The position numbers and the translations under genes were made by a program. DNA of 64,000 nt from Bacillota bacterium (GTDB lineage Bacteria; Bacillota; Clostridia; Christensenellales; Aristaeellaceae), in contig JAEZIN010000003.1 of assembly GCA_023436585.1 (NCBI GenBank), positions 62,001-126,000 of the forward strand, in the 5' to 3' direction. The notes under the pieces are model-generated. The model saw only the letters and a program-made list of their open reading frames with translations. It was not told where the DNA came from and made no database searches. Positions 50,829 to 59,345 of this stretch are shown piece after piece (the stretch's first letter is position 1; every line of letters starts with the position of its first letter).

Positions 50829-51368
50829 TTATTTGGTGTGAATTCCATCTATGTAGATTACTGATAATACCGTACCGCATTCACATAATGGAATAAGTGC
50901 GGTTTCAAATTCTCCAATTGTCGCAAAGTTGGCATCATCAATGTAATACAATTTATCAAAGAACTTGCTATCCGAGCTCTTACAATCAGAGCTCGCGCCT
51001 ATTTTTACGATTTTTCCTTTACAAATAACCTCAATTTCAATGATCTCGTTTTTTTCTGCCAAAGCTACAATTTTGTTTACCGTATAATCTTTCGCGTTAA
51101 GCGTACAAGCACCTGCCAATTTGCTGCGTTTTGCAGTTCGGTTTTCATGTGCATGAAACATCTCCGCAACAGAAACATAGATGCAAAGTATACATAGAAC
51201 CGCTAGTATGCCACAGATAATAGCGATGACAGTGCTCATAGGTTCGCTATTAATTTGAATGATCTGATTACGAAACAGACAGATACTGATAATTGCACAG
51301 GCAATAGCTGTCTTAACTACAGGATACGTATACGATTTTAAATCAGCTTTTACCTCAAATATTCTCAT
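50829..51368 (-). CDS. AT-rich orphan membrane protein
   Basis: 179 residues, no family recognised. Two membrane segments (about 18-36 and 45-68) precede a soluble C-terminal domain with several Cys (GACTLNAKDYTV ... ICKGKIVKIG ... LCECGTV). The gene and its flanks (about 50800-51440) are clearly more AT-rich than the neighbours and use A/T-ending codons, suggesting recent acquisition. The start has GAGGAAGAGG immediately upstream. It stands between nadE and tyrA on the same strand but is unlikely to be part of either operon. Confidence 0.65.
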   Translation of the reverse strand: MRIFEVKADLKSYTYPVVKTAIACAIISICLFRNQIIQINSEPMSTVIAIICGILAVLCILCIYVSVAEMFHAHENRTAKRSKLAGACTLNAKDYTVNKIVALAEKNEIIEIEVICKGKIVKIGASSDCKSSDSKFFDKLYYIDDANFATIGEFETALIPLCECGTVLSVIYIDGIHTK

Positions 51369-51453
51369 GCCTCTTCCTCAATTTTCAGCAATGCCCCTGG
51401 GGCCTATATTGATAGAAAATAATACTGGCATGACATATAAAGTGCCTTTTTTA

Positions 51454-52293
51454 TTAGGTATCCAGCTTCTCCCGACGGGCGGTGGATGTTTCAAACAGCC
51501 GGGTCAAAGCATCCTTATCTTCCCGACGAAGCGCATCCTCAATCAAGCCAAGCTGGGCGGAAAATTCGCCGATGGCCTCCAGCAAAAAGTCTTTGTTAGA
51601 TAAAAACAGCTCGCTCCACAAGGCGCCGTTGATCCTGGCGATGCGTGTCAGGTCGCGGTAGCTGTCGCCGATGAACTGCCCCGTTTCCCGGCCCTCCCGA
51701 TCGCTGTTGATAAGCGCCACCGCCAGGGCGTGGGGGAGCTGGGAGGTATGGGCGATAAGCATATCGTGGGTTTCCGGGGAGATGCGCCGCACCCTTTTGA
51801 AGCCCAGCGCGATGGCCAGCGTCTCCACAAGGAGCAGGCTTTCCTCCCTGTTGCGGGGAAGGGGCGTAATCAAATAATTGGCGCCTTTGAACACAGTGTC
51901 GGAAGCAAAGTCAAAGCCCATCTTCTCCCGGCCGGCCATGGGATGCCCCGGCACGAAATCGACGCCCTCGGGCAGGAGGCTTTCCAACTGCCTGGCCAGG
52001 GCGCTTTTGACACCCGTGGCGTCGGTGATGACGGAACCGGGCTTGAAATCCTGCCTGTGAGCGCCCAAAAAGCCCGGCACGCTGTGGGGATAGATGCAAA
52101 GGATCGTCAAATCGGCTTTCTTTAAAAGCTCCGCCCCGTCCGTATCACCATCCAGGATAAATCCCTGCTCCCTGGCCTTTTTCAGCGTCTCCGTGTTTGT
52201 GTCGATGCCGTACACCGTGTCATAGCCGGCTTTTTTCAGGCTCATAGCGTAGGAACCGCCGATGACGCCGAGCCCCGCGATCACAATGTTCAT
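51454..52293 (-). CDS. tyrA: Prephenate dehydrogenase
   Basis: 279 residues: an N-terminal Rossmann domain with GLGVIGGSYAMSL (NAD(P)-binding), then the helical dimer domain with VPGHPMAGREKMGF and the catalytic-site pattern DMLIAHTSQLPHALA. It oxidatively decarboxylates prephenate to 4-hydroxyphenylpyruvate for tyrosine. No ACT domain or chorismate mutase is fused, so feedback by Tyr through ACT is absent. ATG 52293 has AGGAG 8 bases upstream and overlaps the aroQ stop by ATGA. It is the last gene of the aromatic operon. Confidence 0.94.
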   Translation of the reverse strand: MNIVIAGLGVIGGSYAMSLKKAGYDTVYGIDTNTETLKKAREQGFILDGDTDGAELLKKADLTILCIYPHSVPGFLGAHRQDFKPGSVITDATGVKSALARQLESLLPEGVDFVPGHPMAGREKMGFDFASDTVFKGANYLITPLPRNREESLLLVETLAIALGFKRVRRISPETHDMLIAHTSQLPHALAVALINSDREGRETGQFIGDSYRDLTRIARINGALWSELFLSNKDFLLEAIGEFSAQLGLIEDALRREDKDALTRLFETSTARREKLDT

Positions 52294-52736
52294 GCGCGGC
52301 GCTCCTTGATGTGCCCTAAGAGCGCATCCATGGCCAGCACATAGCCCTGTGGCCCAAAGCCGCAAATTTGCCCCAGGCAGGCCGGGGCCAGGACGGATGT
52401 ATGGCGGAATTCCTCCCTGGCGTGGATGTTGGAAAGGTGCACCTCCACCGTTGGCAGAGCAGCTGCCTTTAACGCATCATGCAGCGCATAGCTGTAGTGG
52501 GTGTATGCCCCGGCGTTCAGGATGATGGCATCGTATTTCTTTAAAAGCGCTTCATGCACCCAGTCGATGAGCAGCCCCTCATGATTGCTCTGGCGGATAT
52601 CCAGATCGATGTTCCGCTTCTCCGCTTCCGTTTTCAAATAGGCGCAGATAGCTTCATAGCTTTTCGTGCCGTACACGCCCGGCTCCCGAAGCCCGGTAAG
52701 GTTCAGGTTGGGTCCATTGAGCAAAAGGATGTGCAT
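52290..52736 (-). CDS. aroQ: Type II 3-dehydroquinate dehydratase
   Basis: 148 residues, the usual size. NGPNLNLTGLREPGVYG (7-23, with catalytic Arg and Tyr), IILNAGAYTHYSYALHDAL and EVHLSNIHAREEFRHTS are diagnostic. It dehydrates 3-dehydroquinate to 3-dehydroshikimate. The enzyme forms a cytoplasmic dodecamer in relatives. It overlaps tyrA by 4 bases and follows aroE by 12 bases. Confidence 0.97.
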   Translation of the reverse strand: MHILLLNGPNLNLTGLREPGVYGTKSYEAICAYLKTEAEKRNIDLDIRQSNHEGLLIDWVHEALLKKYDAIILNAGAYTHYSYALHDALKAAALPTVEVHLSNIHAREEFRHTSVLAPACLGQICGFGPQGYVLAMDALLGHIKERRA

Positions 52737-52748
52737 GCGCTTTCCTCC

Positions 52749-53564
52749 TTAACAGGACAGTCTGTCAAACAGTTCTCTGTAGATGGTGTCTGTAATACCC
52801 TGAGGAATAGTTTTCGCCCAAAAAATTTCCTCCGCCCGAACCGCCTGGGCCACCAGCATGTACAGGCCGATGCAGCAGGGTTTGTTTTGCTTGCGGGCCA
52901 TGGATAGCAGCTTTGTTTCCCATGGGTTGTAGATGGTATCCACCACGGCATCAAAGAGGGATACGATGTCTTCCGAGACAGGGGAGGCATCCGTATGGGG
53001 CCACATGCCCACCGGTGTGGCGTTGAGCAAAATCCCGCCGGAGAAACACCCAAGGTCTTCATAGCCTATAAAACTGGTATTCGGCAAATGCGATGCTTTC
53101 CCTTCCGGGCTGCGGCTGGCCACGTACAATTGGGTGGCGCCAAGCTCATACAGCGCCTGCAACGCGGCCTTGGCGGCCCCGCCGCTGCCCAGGACAACAG
53201 CAGGCTTGCCGGCGGGATCAATATGATGGAAAGCAAACATCTCTTTCAATCCATATACGTCTGTATTGCAGCCGATGAGCTTTCCGTTTTCGTTCTTGAC
53301 AGTGTTCACCGCACCCAGCGTTCCTGCGGTTTCGTCGAGTTCATCCATCTGCGGCACGATCATCTCTTTGTAGGGGATGGTGACGTTGATTCCTTTGAAG
53401 GACAAAAGACGAATGGCCTGTCCCACATCCTTCAAAGAATCTCTGGGAATCTCCATCAATTTATAGGCTGCCGGGAGGGACAACAGCTCAAACAGCCTGG
53501 TATGGATTACTTCCGACAGGCTGTGCCCCAGCTTTTCCCCGATAAGTCCGAAAAACTCCAACAT
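52749..53564 (-). CDS. aroE: Shikimate 5-dehydrogenase
   Basis: 271 residues. The substrate domain has GHSLSEVIH and NVTIPYKE (catalytic Lys), and the NADP domain has VLGSGGAAKAAL. The ATPVGM motif follows. It reduces 3-dehydroshikimate to shikimate. The ATG at 53564 lies very close to GGAGGG; ATG 53567 or TTG 53561 are alternatives. A 235-base repeat-like gap separates it from pheA upstream, the only large gap in the operon. Confidence 0.95.
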   Translation of the reverse strand: MLEFFGLIGEKLGHSLSEVIHTRLFELLSLPAAYKLMEIPRDSLKDVGQAIRLLSFKGINVTIPYKEMIVPQMDELDETAGTLGAVNTVKNENGKLIGCNTDVYGLKEMFAFHHIDPAGKPAVVLGSGGAAKAALQALYELGATQLYVASRSPEGKASHLPNTSFIGYEDLGCFSGGILLNATPVGMWPHTDASPVSEDIVSLFDAVVDTIYNPWETKLLSMARKQNKPCCIGLYMLVAQAVRAEEIFWAKTIPQGITDTIYRELFDRLSC

Positions 53565-53801
53565 CATCCCTCCAAGAGCATCTGAGTACGAAATCTCTTT
53601 TGATCTACCTCATTGAAGTTTTTCGGGATAGGCGCGGGGAGGCTCCGAAACCTGGCCGCCCCCAGTGGGGGCAAAGGGCCAGGCGAAGGAGGCCAGCGAA
53701 ACGAGCCGCGAGAGCGGCAGCGAATCGCGGTGAAGATTGAGATGGCCGGAGGATTTTTTTCATAAAGCCCCTTCCCGCTTACACCCCAAAACTCTCCTTG
53801 T
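53565..53801. repeat. GC-rich palindromic stretch interrupting the aromatic operon
   Basis: No gene is visible. The stretch holds several hairpin-forming words: GCCCCCAGTGGGGGC (53669-53683), CCGCGAGAGCGG (53708-53719) and others. It has the look of a dispersed intergenic repeat lying between pheA and aroE. No terminator with a clean T-run on the minus strand could be defined, so readthrough into aroE is possible. Confidence 0.45.
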
Positions 53802-54632
53802 TCACCGCGCCTTGCCGTAGCGGCCAAGGAGCCGCAGTTCTCCGGCGCAATGGGATGCCGCGTCCAGTGCCATAAAAAGCTCCGCTTCGTCCATGACCCC
53901 TTCAAAGTCGGCAAAAAAGAAATATTCCCACGGCTTTTCCGGGATGGGCCTGGATTCGATCTTGCTCAGGTTCACCTTATGTTCGGCAAAGCAGGTCAAT
54001 AGTTGTGCCAGGGATCCCACCTGGTTTAATACATGGAAGGTGACGCTGGCCTTGTCGGGCGTGCGCAGGGAACGGCTGTCTTTTCCGATCACCACAAACC
54101 TCGTGGTGTTATAGGGGTTGTCGTGGATATTTTCCCGCAGGACTTGCAGCCCGTAGAGCTTTGCGGCGTAGCTTCCAGCAATGGCAGCTTTATGGGCATC
54201 CTTCCCTTCCGCCACGCTTCTTGCGCTAAGCGCCGTATTCAGGGACGGAATCTGAACAATTTGGGGATAGTCCGATAAGAATTTCCGGCATTGGGACAGC
54301 GCCTGGGGATGGGAGTGGATTTCCCTGATGTCTTCCATCCGGCTGCCGGGCACGGCCAGAAGGTGATGGGCTACGGGAAGCACCTGCTCCCCCACGATAT
54401 GCAGGCTTGATTTCAACAGCAGGTCATACGTTTCCGCAACAGCCCCGGCGGAGGAATTTTCAATGGGCAGCACCGCGTAAGCGGCCTCCCCCCGCTTGAT
54501 CGAATCCAGCGTGCCGCCGAAGGTTTCGCAAGCAAGATAGGCGCATTCTTCCCCGAAGAAGGCCACGGCAGCCTGCTGGGAAAAAGAGCCCTCCGTACCG
54601 GGGAAGGCAACAGCGCCTTTTATATCCCGCAT
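53802..54632 (-). CDS. pheA: Prephenate dehydratase
   Basis: 276 residues: a two-lobed dehydratase domain (1-180) with FPGTEGSFS, PIENSSAGAV and the catalytic NTTRFVVIG. It ends in an ACT domain (about 195-270) with the Phe-binding ESRPIPEKPWEYFFFADFEG pattern. It converts prephenate to phenylpyruvate and is expected to be feedback-inhibited by Phe. No chorismate mutase domain is fused. ATG 54632 has AGGAG 8 bases upstream. The start overlaps the end of aroC by 13 bases. Confidence 0.95.
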   Translation of the reverse strand: MRDIKGAVAFPGTEGSFSQQAAVAFFGEECAYLACETFGGTLDSIKRGEAAYAVLPIENSSAGAVAETYDLLLKSSLHIVGEQVLPVAHHLLAVPGSRMEDIREIHSHPQALSQCRKFLSDYPQIVQIPSLNTALSARSVAEGKDAHKAAIAGSYAAKLYGLQVLRENIHDNPYNTTRFVVIGKDSRSLRTPDKASVTFHVLNQVGSLAQLLTCFAEHKVNLSKIESRPIPEKPWEYFFFADFEGVMDEAELFMALDAASHCAGELRLLGRYGKAR

Positions 54633-55717
54633 GAAGCCCGCTCCTTCCACAGCTCACAAAGCCCGATGGCGGTCATGGCTTCGATGACAGGCAGCGCCCG
54701 GGGTACGATGCAGGGATCATGCCTGCCTACGATTTGCAGCGTTGTATTCACTTTCTCCTTGAGGGAAACGGTTTCTTGTGCCTGTGCAATAGAGGAAGTA
54801 GGCCTTATGACACAGCGGAAAAGGAGGGGCATGCCTGTAGTGATGCCGCCCAGGATGCCGCCGCAGTTGTTGGTCCTGGTGCGGACAACACCGGCCCCAT
54901 CATAGTAGAAGGGGTCGTTGCATATAGATCCCCGCATGTCGGCCATCGAAAAGCCAGCGCCGAAGGAAATTCCCTTTACCGCCGGAACGGAAAACATCAA
55001 ATGGGACAGGACCGACTCCGCCGAATCGAAAAACGGCGCGCCAAAACCGGCCGGCAATCCCACGGCCATGCATTCCACAATGCCGCCCACGGAATCCTCC
55101 TGCTCTTTGGCGGTTAAGATGGCTTGTGTCATTTCCTCTTTCAGGGCAGGGTGCAAAAGCGGCAGCGTTTCCGCGCTGAGGGAGGACAAGGAGGATTCCT
55201 CCATGTTGAAATCAAGAAAGCTCCCGTCATCGATGCCTGCAAGCCTTTGTATGTGGGCATAGATGAGGATGCCGTGCTCCCGCAGCCATTGCTTGCATAC
55301 CGCGCCGGCAAAAACGACAGGCGCGGTGAGCCGGCCGGAGAAATGGCCGCCGCCCCGGTGGTCGCCAAAACCCATGTAGCGCACATAGCCCGTGTAATCC
55401 GCATGGCCCGGACGGGGCTTGTCGAACTCCTCGCCATAATCCTGGGAGCGGGTATCCTGGCTCCGTATCAGCGCTGCCAAAGGCGCACCGGTGGTCCTGC
55501 CACCATACATGCCGGATAATATTTCGGGAATATCATTTTCCCGGCGCGGGGTGGAAAGATCGTTCCTGCCAGGCGCGCGGCGGGCCATTTCCCGGCCGAT
55601 CTCCTCAAAATCAAGCGCCAGCCCAGGCGGCAGCCCGTCAATAACGATGCCAAGGCCTGCCCCATGGGATTCCCCGAATAGGGATAGCTTCAAATGCCTG
55701 CCGAAGCTGCTGCTCAT
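54620..55717 (-). CDS. aroC: Chorismate synthase
   Basis: 365 residues. Signatures GESHGAGLGIVIDGLPPG, RRAPGRNDLSTPRRE, DYTGYVRYMGFGDHRGGGHFSGR and the late RTRTNNCGGILGGIT are all present. It removes phosphate from EPSP to make chorismate, needing reduced FMN. A flavin-reductase partner is not adjacent. ATG 55717 overlaps the aroA stop by ATGA and has a GGGGGG tract 9 bases upstream. Confidence 0.97.
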   Translation of the reverse strand: MSSSFGRHLKLSLFGESHGAGLGIVIDGLPPGLALDFEEIGREMARRAPGRNDLSTPRRENDIPEILSGMYGGRTTGAPLAALIRSQDTRSQDYGEEFDKPRPGHADYTGYVRYMGFGDHRGGGHFSGRLTAPVVFAGAVCKQWLREHGILIYAHIQRLAGIDDGSFLDFNMEESSLSSLSAETLPLLHPALKEEMTQAILTAKEQEDSVGGIVECMAVGLPAGFGAPFFDSAESVLSHLMFSVPAVKGISFGAGFSMADMRGSICNDPFYYDGAGVVRTRTNNCGGILGGITTGMPLLFRCVIRPTSSIAQAQETVSLKEKVNTTLQIVGRHDPCIVPRALPVIEAMTAIGLCELWKERASCGI

Positions 55718-56973
55718 GATACGATTCCCCCCAGCGCCTTGTAGTCGTCCCAATAATGGGGCCAGGATTTTGTAACGCATGCCGGGTCTTCCAAACGGAC
55801 CGGCCCCCTGCAATGAAGAGCCGCGATGGAAAGCATCATGGCCATGCGGTGGTCGTTATGACTGTCGACGGTAACACCGCCAATAAGCGCATCCCGGCCA
55901 CTCATGACCATGGCATCCCCTTCCGCCCTGATATCAGCGCCAAGTTTTAGCAGCTCCTGCACGGTGGCTTCGAGCCTGTCGCACTCCTTCAGGCGGAGCC
56001 GCCCGGCGTTTTCGATGCGGCTTTCCCCCTTGGCTAGACAGCACACAAGGGCCATCATGGGCAGTATATCCGGGTACTGGCCGCCGTCCAGGCGGATGCC
56101 TCGAAGGCCATTTGCATCCACCCTGCACAGGCCGTCTTCCCAAGCGATATCGGCACCCATTTGCGAAAGAAGCGCCAAAACCGCTTGATCCCCCTGATGG
56201 GAAGCGGGGTTCAATCCCCGAACAGCGACACCGCTGCCCAGCGCCCCGGCACAAAGCATCACCGCCGCCTGGGAGTAATCCCCCTCCACCGTATACCCGC
56301 GATGCCGGTAATTCTGCCTGCCGGGAATATGGAATGTTTGAGGGGCCGGTCTTAAGACCGTCACGCCGAAATCCGCCATGGTGTCCATAGTCAATTGCAG
56401 GTAGCCGTCCGATTCCGGAGGTGTGGTAAGGGAAATTTCCGAATCCCCCGCCAACAGCGGCAGCGCCAGCAACAGTCCCGTGATGAACTGGGAGGAAACA
56501 TCCCCCGGCAGCTCGAACCGTCCGGGCGCAAGCCTGCCCCGCACAAAAAAGCCATCGGCCGTCCTGTTAAAGGCAATCCCCTGTTTGGCAAATATCGCTT
56601 CATAAGGCCCAAGTGGGCGCTGCCCCAGGCGGCCTGCGGTCAAAAACCGTCCGCATCCTGCCATTACAAGGGAAAGGGGCATCAAAAACCGCAACGTGGA
56701 GCCGGATTCCAGGCAGTCAAGCACAGGAATACTCTCCATCCTGCGTTTGCGCCCGATTATACGCAAAAGCCTATCCTCCCGTGAAAAATCCGCTCCCAGC
56801 GCTGCCATGCATATGAGCGTGGCCTGCATGTCCTTGGAATCATCCACGGGGGAGATTTCACTCCTCCCTTCCGCCAAGGCGGCGCAGATAATGGCCCGGT
56901 GGGCGACGGATTTGGAGGGCGGAACCGTAAGCAGGCCATTAAGCCTTCCCGGATGCAGTGTCACAGCAGCCAT
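55714..56973 (-). CDS. aroA: EPSP synthase (3-phosphoshikimate 1-carboxyvinyltransferase)
   Basis: 419 residues, two inverse alpha/beta domains. PPSKSVAHRAIICAAL (18-33) binds substrate, LESGSTLRF is the second conserved motif, and GDYSQAA, KECDRLEA and DSHNDHRMAM follow. It transfers the enolpyruvyl group of PEP to shikimate-3-phosphate. It overlaps aroB by 13 bases and aroC by 4 bases. Confidence 0.97.
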   Translation of the reverse strand: MAAVTLHPGRLNGLLTVPPSKSVAHRAIICAALAEGRSEISPVDDSKDMQATLICMAALGADFSREDRLLRIIGRKRRMESIPVLDCLESGSTLRFLMPLSLVMAGCGRFLTAGRLGQRPLGPYEAIFAKQGIAFNRTADGFFVRGRLAPGRFELPGDVSSQFITGLLLALPLLAGDSEISLTTPPESDGYLQLTMDTMADFGVTVLRPAPQTFHIPGRQNYRHRGYTVEGDYSQAAVMLCAGALGSGVAVRGLNPASHQGDQAVLALLSQMGADIAWEDGLCRVDANGLRGIRLDGGQYPDILPMMALVCCLAKGESRIENAGRLRLKECDRLEATVQELLKLGADIRAEGDAMVMSGRDALIGGVTVDSHNDHRMAMMLSIAALHCRGPVRLEDPACVTKSWPHYWDDYKALGGIVS

Positions 56974-58031
56974 TTTTCTACCCCCGCGAAAAAGTCCGGC
57001 GTGGTATTAAACAGCCTAGCATCGCCAATGTGGTTCAACAGCACCACGAACAGCGTTTTGCCAATGTTCTTTTTGTCGCGGCCCAGGATGTCAAACAGCT
57101 GCTCCGACCGTTCAAGCTTGACAGAGACCGGAAGACGGTGAACTTCCAGACAGGCCTGCAGCGCATCCGCCGTACCCTTTTCCGTCAGCCCCTTTTCTTC
57201 CGCCAGGCGGCAGATGAGGTGCATCCCCACCGCCACCGCTTCCCCATGGCTTAAGCCGGAGTAATTTTGCAGCGCCTCGATGGCGTGGCCCAGGGTATGC
57301 CCAAAATTCAATAACATCCGTTCTCCGGTGTCATGCTCGTCCCTGGCCACGATATCCGCCTTGATGGCGACGCACCTGGCAATGATATTTTCCATGTGCG
57401 GCATCAGCGCGTCCCTGCCGGGGCTTTGGGCCAGCAATTGAAACAGAGAGGCATCCCGGATGCAGCCGTATTTGATCACTTCGCCCATGCCGTCATAAAA
57501 AACGCGGTCGGGCAGCGTGTTCAAAGTATCCGGGTCCAAAAGAACCAGCTTGGGCTGATAAAAGCTGCCCACCAGGTTCTTGCCCTCCGGAAGGTCCACC
57601 GCCACCTTGCCGCCCACGGCGCTGTCCACCTGGGCCAGCAGGGATGTGGGCGCCTGCACATATGGGATACCCCGCAAATACGTGGCGGCGGCAAAGCCTG
57701 CCAGGTCCCCGATGACACCGCCCCCCAGCGCCAGGATGCCGTCACCCCGGCTGATGTTCGCGGCGCTCAGCGCGTGATACGCTCTTTCCAGCATGGCAAG
57801 GGACTTTGTGGCTTCCCCGGCGGGCAACATAAGCCGGGAAACGGACAATCCCGCCTCCTCCAAGGAGGACACAACAGCATCCCCGTACAGCGCGTTTACG
57901 TTTTCATCGGTGATGACCATCCATTTCCCGGCGGGAAAACGGTCCTTCAGCTCCCGCCCGGCTCTTTTCAAAACGCCTTTTTCCAGGAGGATATCGTAGC
58001 TTTTGTCGCCCAGCTGAACGCGCTGCGTCAT
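56961..58031 (-). CDS. aroB: 3-dehydroquinate synthase
   Basis: 356 residues with the NAD-binding GGGVIGDLAGFAAATYLRG motif and metal-binding Glu/His residues in MGEVIKYG, NFGHTLGHAIE and SHGEAVAVGM. It cyclises DAHP to 3-dehydroquinate. AAGGAGG lies 6 bases before ATG 58031. It follows aroF by 14 bases. Confidence 0.97.
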   Translation of the reverse strand: MTQRVQLGDKSYDILLEKGVLKRAGRELKDRFPAGKWMVITDENVNALYGDAVVSSLEEAGLSVSRLMLPAGEATKSLAMLERAYHALSAANISRGDGILALGGGVIGDLAGFAAATYLRGIPYVQAPTSLLAQVDSAVGGKVAVDLPEGKNLVGSFYQPKLVLLDPDTLNTLPDRVFYDGMGEVIKYGCIRDASLFQLLAQSPGRDALMPHMENIIARCVAIKADIVARDEHDTGERMLLNFGHTLGHAIEALQNYSGLSHGEAVAVGMHLICRLAEEKGLTEKGTADALQACLEVHRLPVSVKLERSEQLFDILGRDKKNIGKTLFVVLLNHIGDARLFNTTPDFFAGVEKWLL

Positions 58032-58045
58032 GAATAGCCTCCTTT

Positions 58046-59059
58046 TTATATGGAGCGGCCCACGGCGGAGGCAATGGGCCTCAGTTCCTTCATAATGGCA
58101 TCAAAGCCCTCCGGGGTGATGGACTGCTGCCCGTCGGAAAGCGCATGGGCCGGGTCGTTGTGCACCTCGATCATCAGCCCGTCGGCGCCTACGGCCACGG
58201 CCGCCTTGGCCAGGGGGGAGACCATCCACCATTTCCCGGCGGCATGGCTGGGGTCTACGATCACAGGAAGATGACTCAATTTTTTCACCGCCGGGATGGC
58301 GCTCAAATCGATGGTGTTGCGGGTATAGGTTTCAAAGGTGCGTATGCCACGCTCGCAAAGGATCACCTGCTCGTTGCCCCCAGCCAGGACATACTCGGCG
58401 GACATGAGCCACTCCTCAATGGTGGAGGAAAGGCCTCGCTTTAACAGGATGGGCTTTTTCGATTTGCCAAGCTGCCGCAAAAGATCAAAGTTCTGCATGT
58501 TGCGGGCACCTACCTGGATCACATCCACCATTTCCTCGAACACCTCGATGTCCTGGGGCGACATGATCTCCGAAACGATGGGCAGGCCAGTCTTTTCCCT
58601 GGCCTCCTTGAGCATCTGCAATCCGTCGTACCGAAGCCCCTGGAAAGCGTAGGGGGAGGTGCGGGGCTTAAACGCGCCGCCGCGCAGGAAATGCGCACCG
58701 GAAGCCTTCACCGATTCCGCGATTTTTGTGATCTGCTCTTCGGATTCCACGGAGCAGGGGCCGGCAATGACCGCTAGCTTATGCCCGCCGATGAGGTGGC
58801 CGCAAACGGATAGCTCCGTGTTGCCAGGATGGAACATGCGGTTTGCTTTTTTAAAGGGCTCCAGTACGCGCATGATCCTGTCCACATACGGGTTGGCTTC
58901 CAGGCGGGATACATCGATCTTGCTGGTGTCCCCCACAAGGCCCAGAATGGTCAGGTCGGTACCATACACAGGGCTGACCAAAACGCCCTGCTCCACAATA
59001 TTTTCCGAAAGATTCTGTATCTCCTGCTGCGGGGTATCCTTCTTCATTACGACGATCAC
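58046..59059 (-). CDS. aroF: DAHP synthase, type I-beta with N-terminal ferredoxin-like domain
   Basis: 337 residues. An N-terminal ferredoxin-like regulatory domain (1-70, VIVVMKKDTPQQEIQN) is followed by the barrel with IAGPCSVESEEQ, GGAFKPRTSPYAFQG, LLKRGLSST, DPSHAAGKWWMV and the final metal site IEVHNDPAHALSDG. It condenses PEP and erythrose-4-phosphate, the committed step. The start is GTG at 59059: AAGGAGG lies 9 bases upstream, whereas the first downstream ATG is too far. It is preceded by an attenuator with a Phe/Tyr-rich leader peptide, so expression of the whole aromatic operon is likely controlled there. Confidence 0.95.
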   Translation of the reverse strand: MIVVMKKDTPQQEIQNLSENIVEQGVLVSPVYGTDLTILGLVGDTSKIDVSRLEANPYVDRIMRVLEPFKKANRMFHPGNTELSVCGHLIGGHKLAVIAGPCSVESEEQITKIAESVKASGAHFLRGGAFKPRTSPYAFQGLRYDGLQMLKEAREKTGLPIVSEIMSPQDIEVFEEMVDVIQVGARNMQNFDLLRQLGKSKKPILLKRGLSSTIEEWLMSAEYVLAGGNEQVILCERGIRTFETYTRNTIDLSAIPAVKKLSHLPVIVDPSHAAGKWWMVSPLAKAAVAVGADGLMIEVHNDPAHALSDGQQSITPEGFDAIMKELRPIASAVGRSI

Positions 59060-59093
59060 CTGAAAAGACCTCCTTTGCGTTTTCAAGCTGGAT

Positions 59094-59125
59094 ATAAGAA
59101 AAGAGAGCCCGAAAAGAGCTCTCTT
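59094..59125 (-). terminator. Attenuator terminator upstream of aroF
   Basis: On the minus strand AAGAGAGC (59125-59118), a 9-base loop and GCTCTCTT (59108-59101) are followed by TTCTTAT. It ends about 35 bases before the aroF start and 20 bases after the leader-peptide stop, so it would stop transcription before the operon. Confidence 0.85.
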
Positions 59126-59144
59126 GACACTGCATAACCCACGT

Positions 59145-59255
59145 TCAGCGGCAGTGACGACTCTTCTCCCCCGGGTTTTTTCTGTTGCTCAAATAGCCGA
59201 AGCGGTAACCGCTCCGGCCCATAAACGAGAACAGGCCTTTGGGAGAAGTGCTCAT
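59145..59255 (-). CDS. Phe/Tyr-rich leader peptide of the aromatic operon attenuator
   Basis: 36 codons from ATG 59255 to TGA 59147-59145. Residues 8-22 read LFSFMGRSGYRFGYL, so five of the 36 codons are Phe or Tyr (Phe9, Phe11, Tyr17, Phe19, Tyr21) and none is Trp. GGAGG lies 11 bases before the ATG. The frame sits between a consensus promoter and an intrinsic terminator upstream of aroF. A segment near its start (CTTCTCCC, 59248-59241) is perfectly complementary to one near its end (GGGAGAAG, 59170-59163), which in turn can pair with CTCTTTTC in or beside the terminator. This is the layout of ribosome-mediated attenuation. The aromatic residues match the products of pheA and tyrA in the operon. 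Confidence 0.75.
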   Translation of the reverse strand: MSTSPKGLFSFMGRSGYRFGYLSNRKNPGEKSRHCR

Positions 59256-59290
59256 GGTCAAACTGCCCTCCGGATTTCAGGTTTGCGAGC

Positions 59291-59319
59291 ATTATAGACC
59301 AAGCACCGCAGTATGTCAA
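59291..59319 (-). promoter_or_regulatory. Consensus promoter of the aromatic operon
   Basis: On the minus strand TTGACA (59319-59314), 17-base spacer, TATAAT (59296-59291): a perfect sigma-A promoter. The untranslated leader to aroF is about 225 bases. Confidence 0.9.
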
Positions 59320-59345
59320 GGAAAAACAAGGGAAATACACTGACC

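Noticed and set aside
59059..59284. T-box riboswitch upstream of aroF
   Set aside because: No AGGGTGGNACCGCG-type T-box sequence or Stem I-like layout could be found. The leader is only about 225 bases and is largely occupied by the leader peptide.
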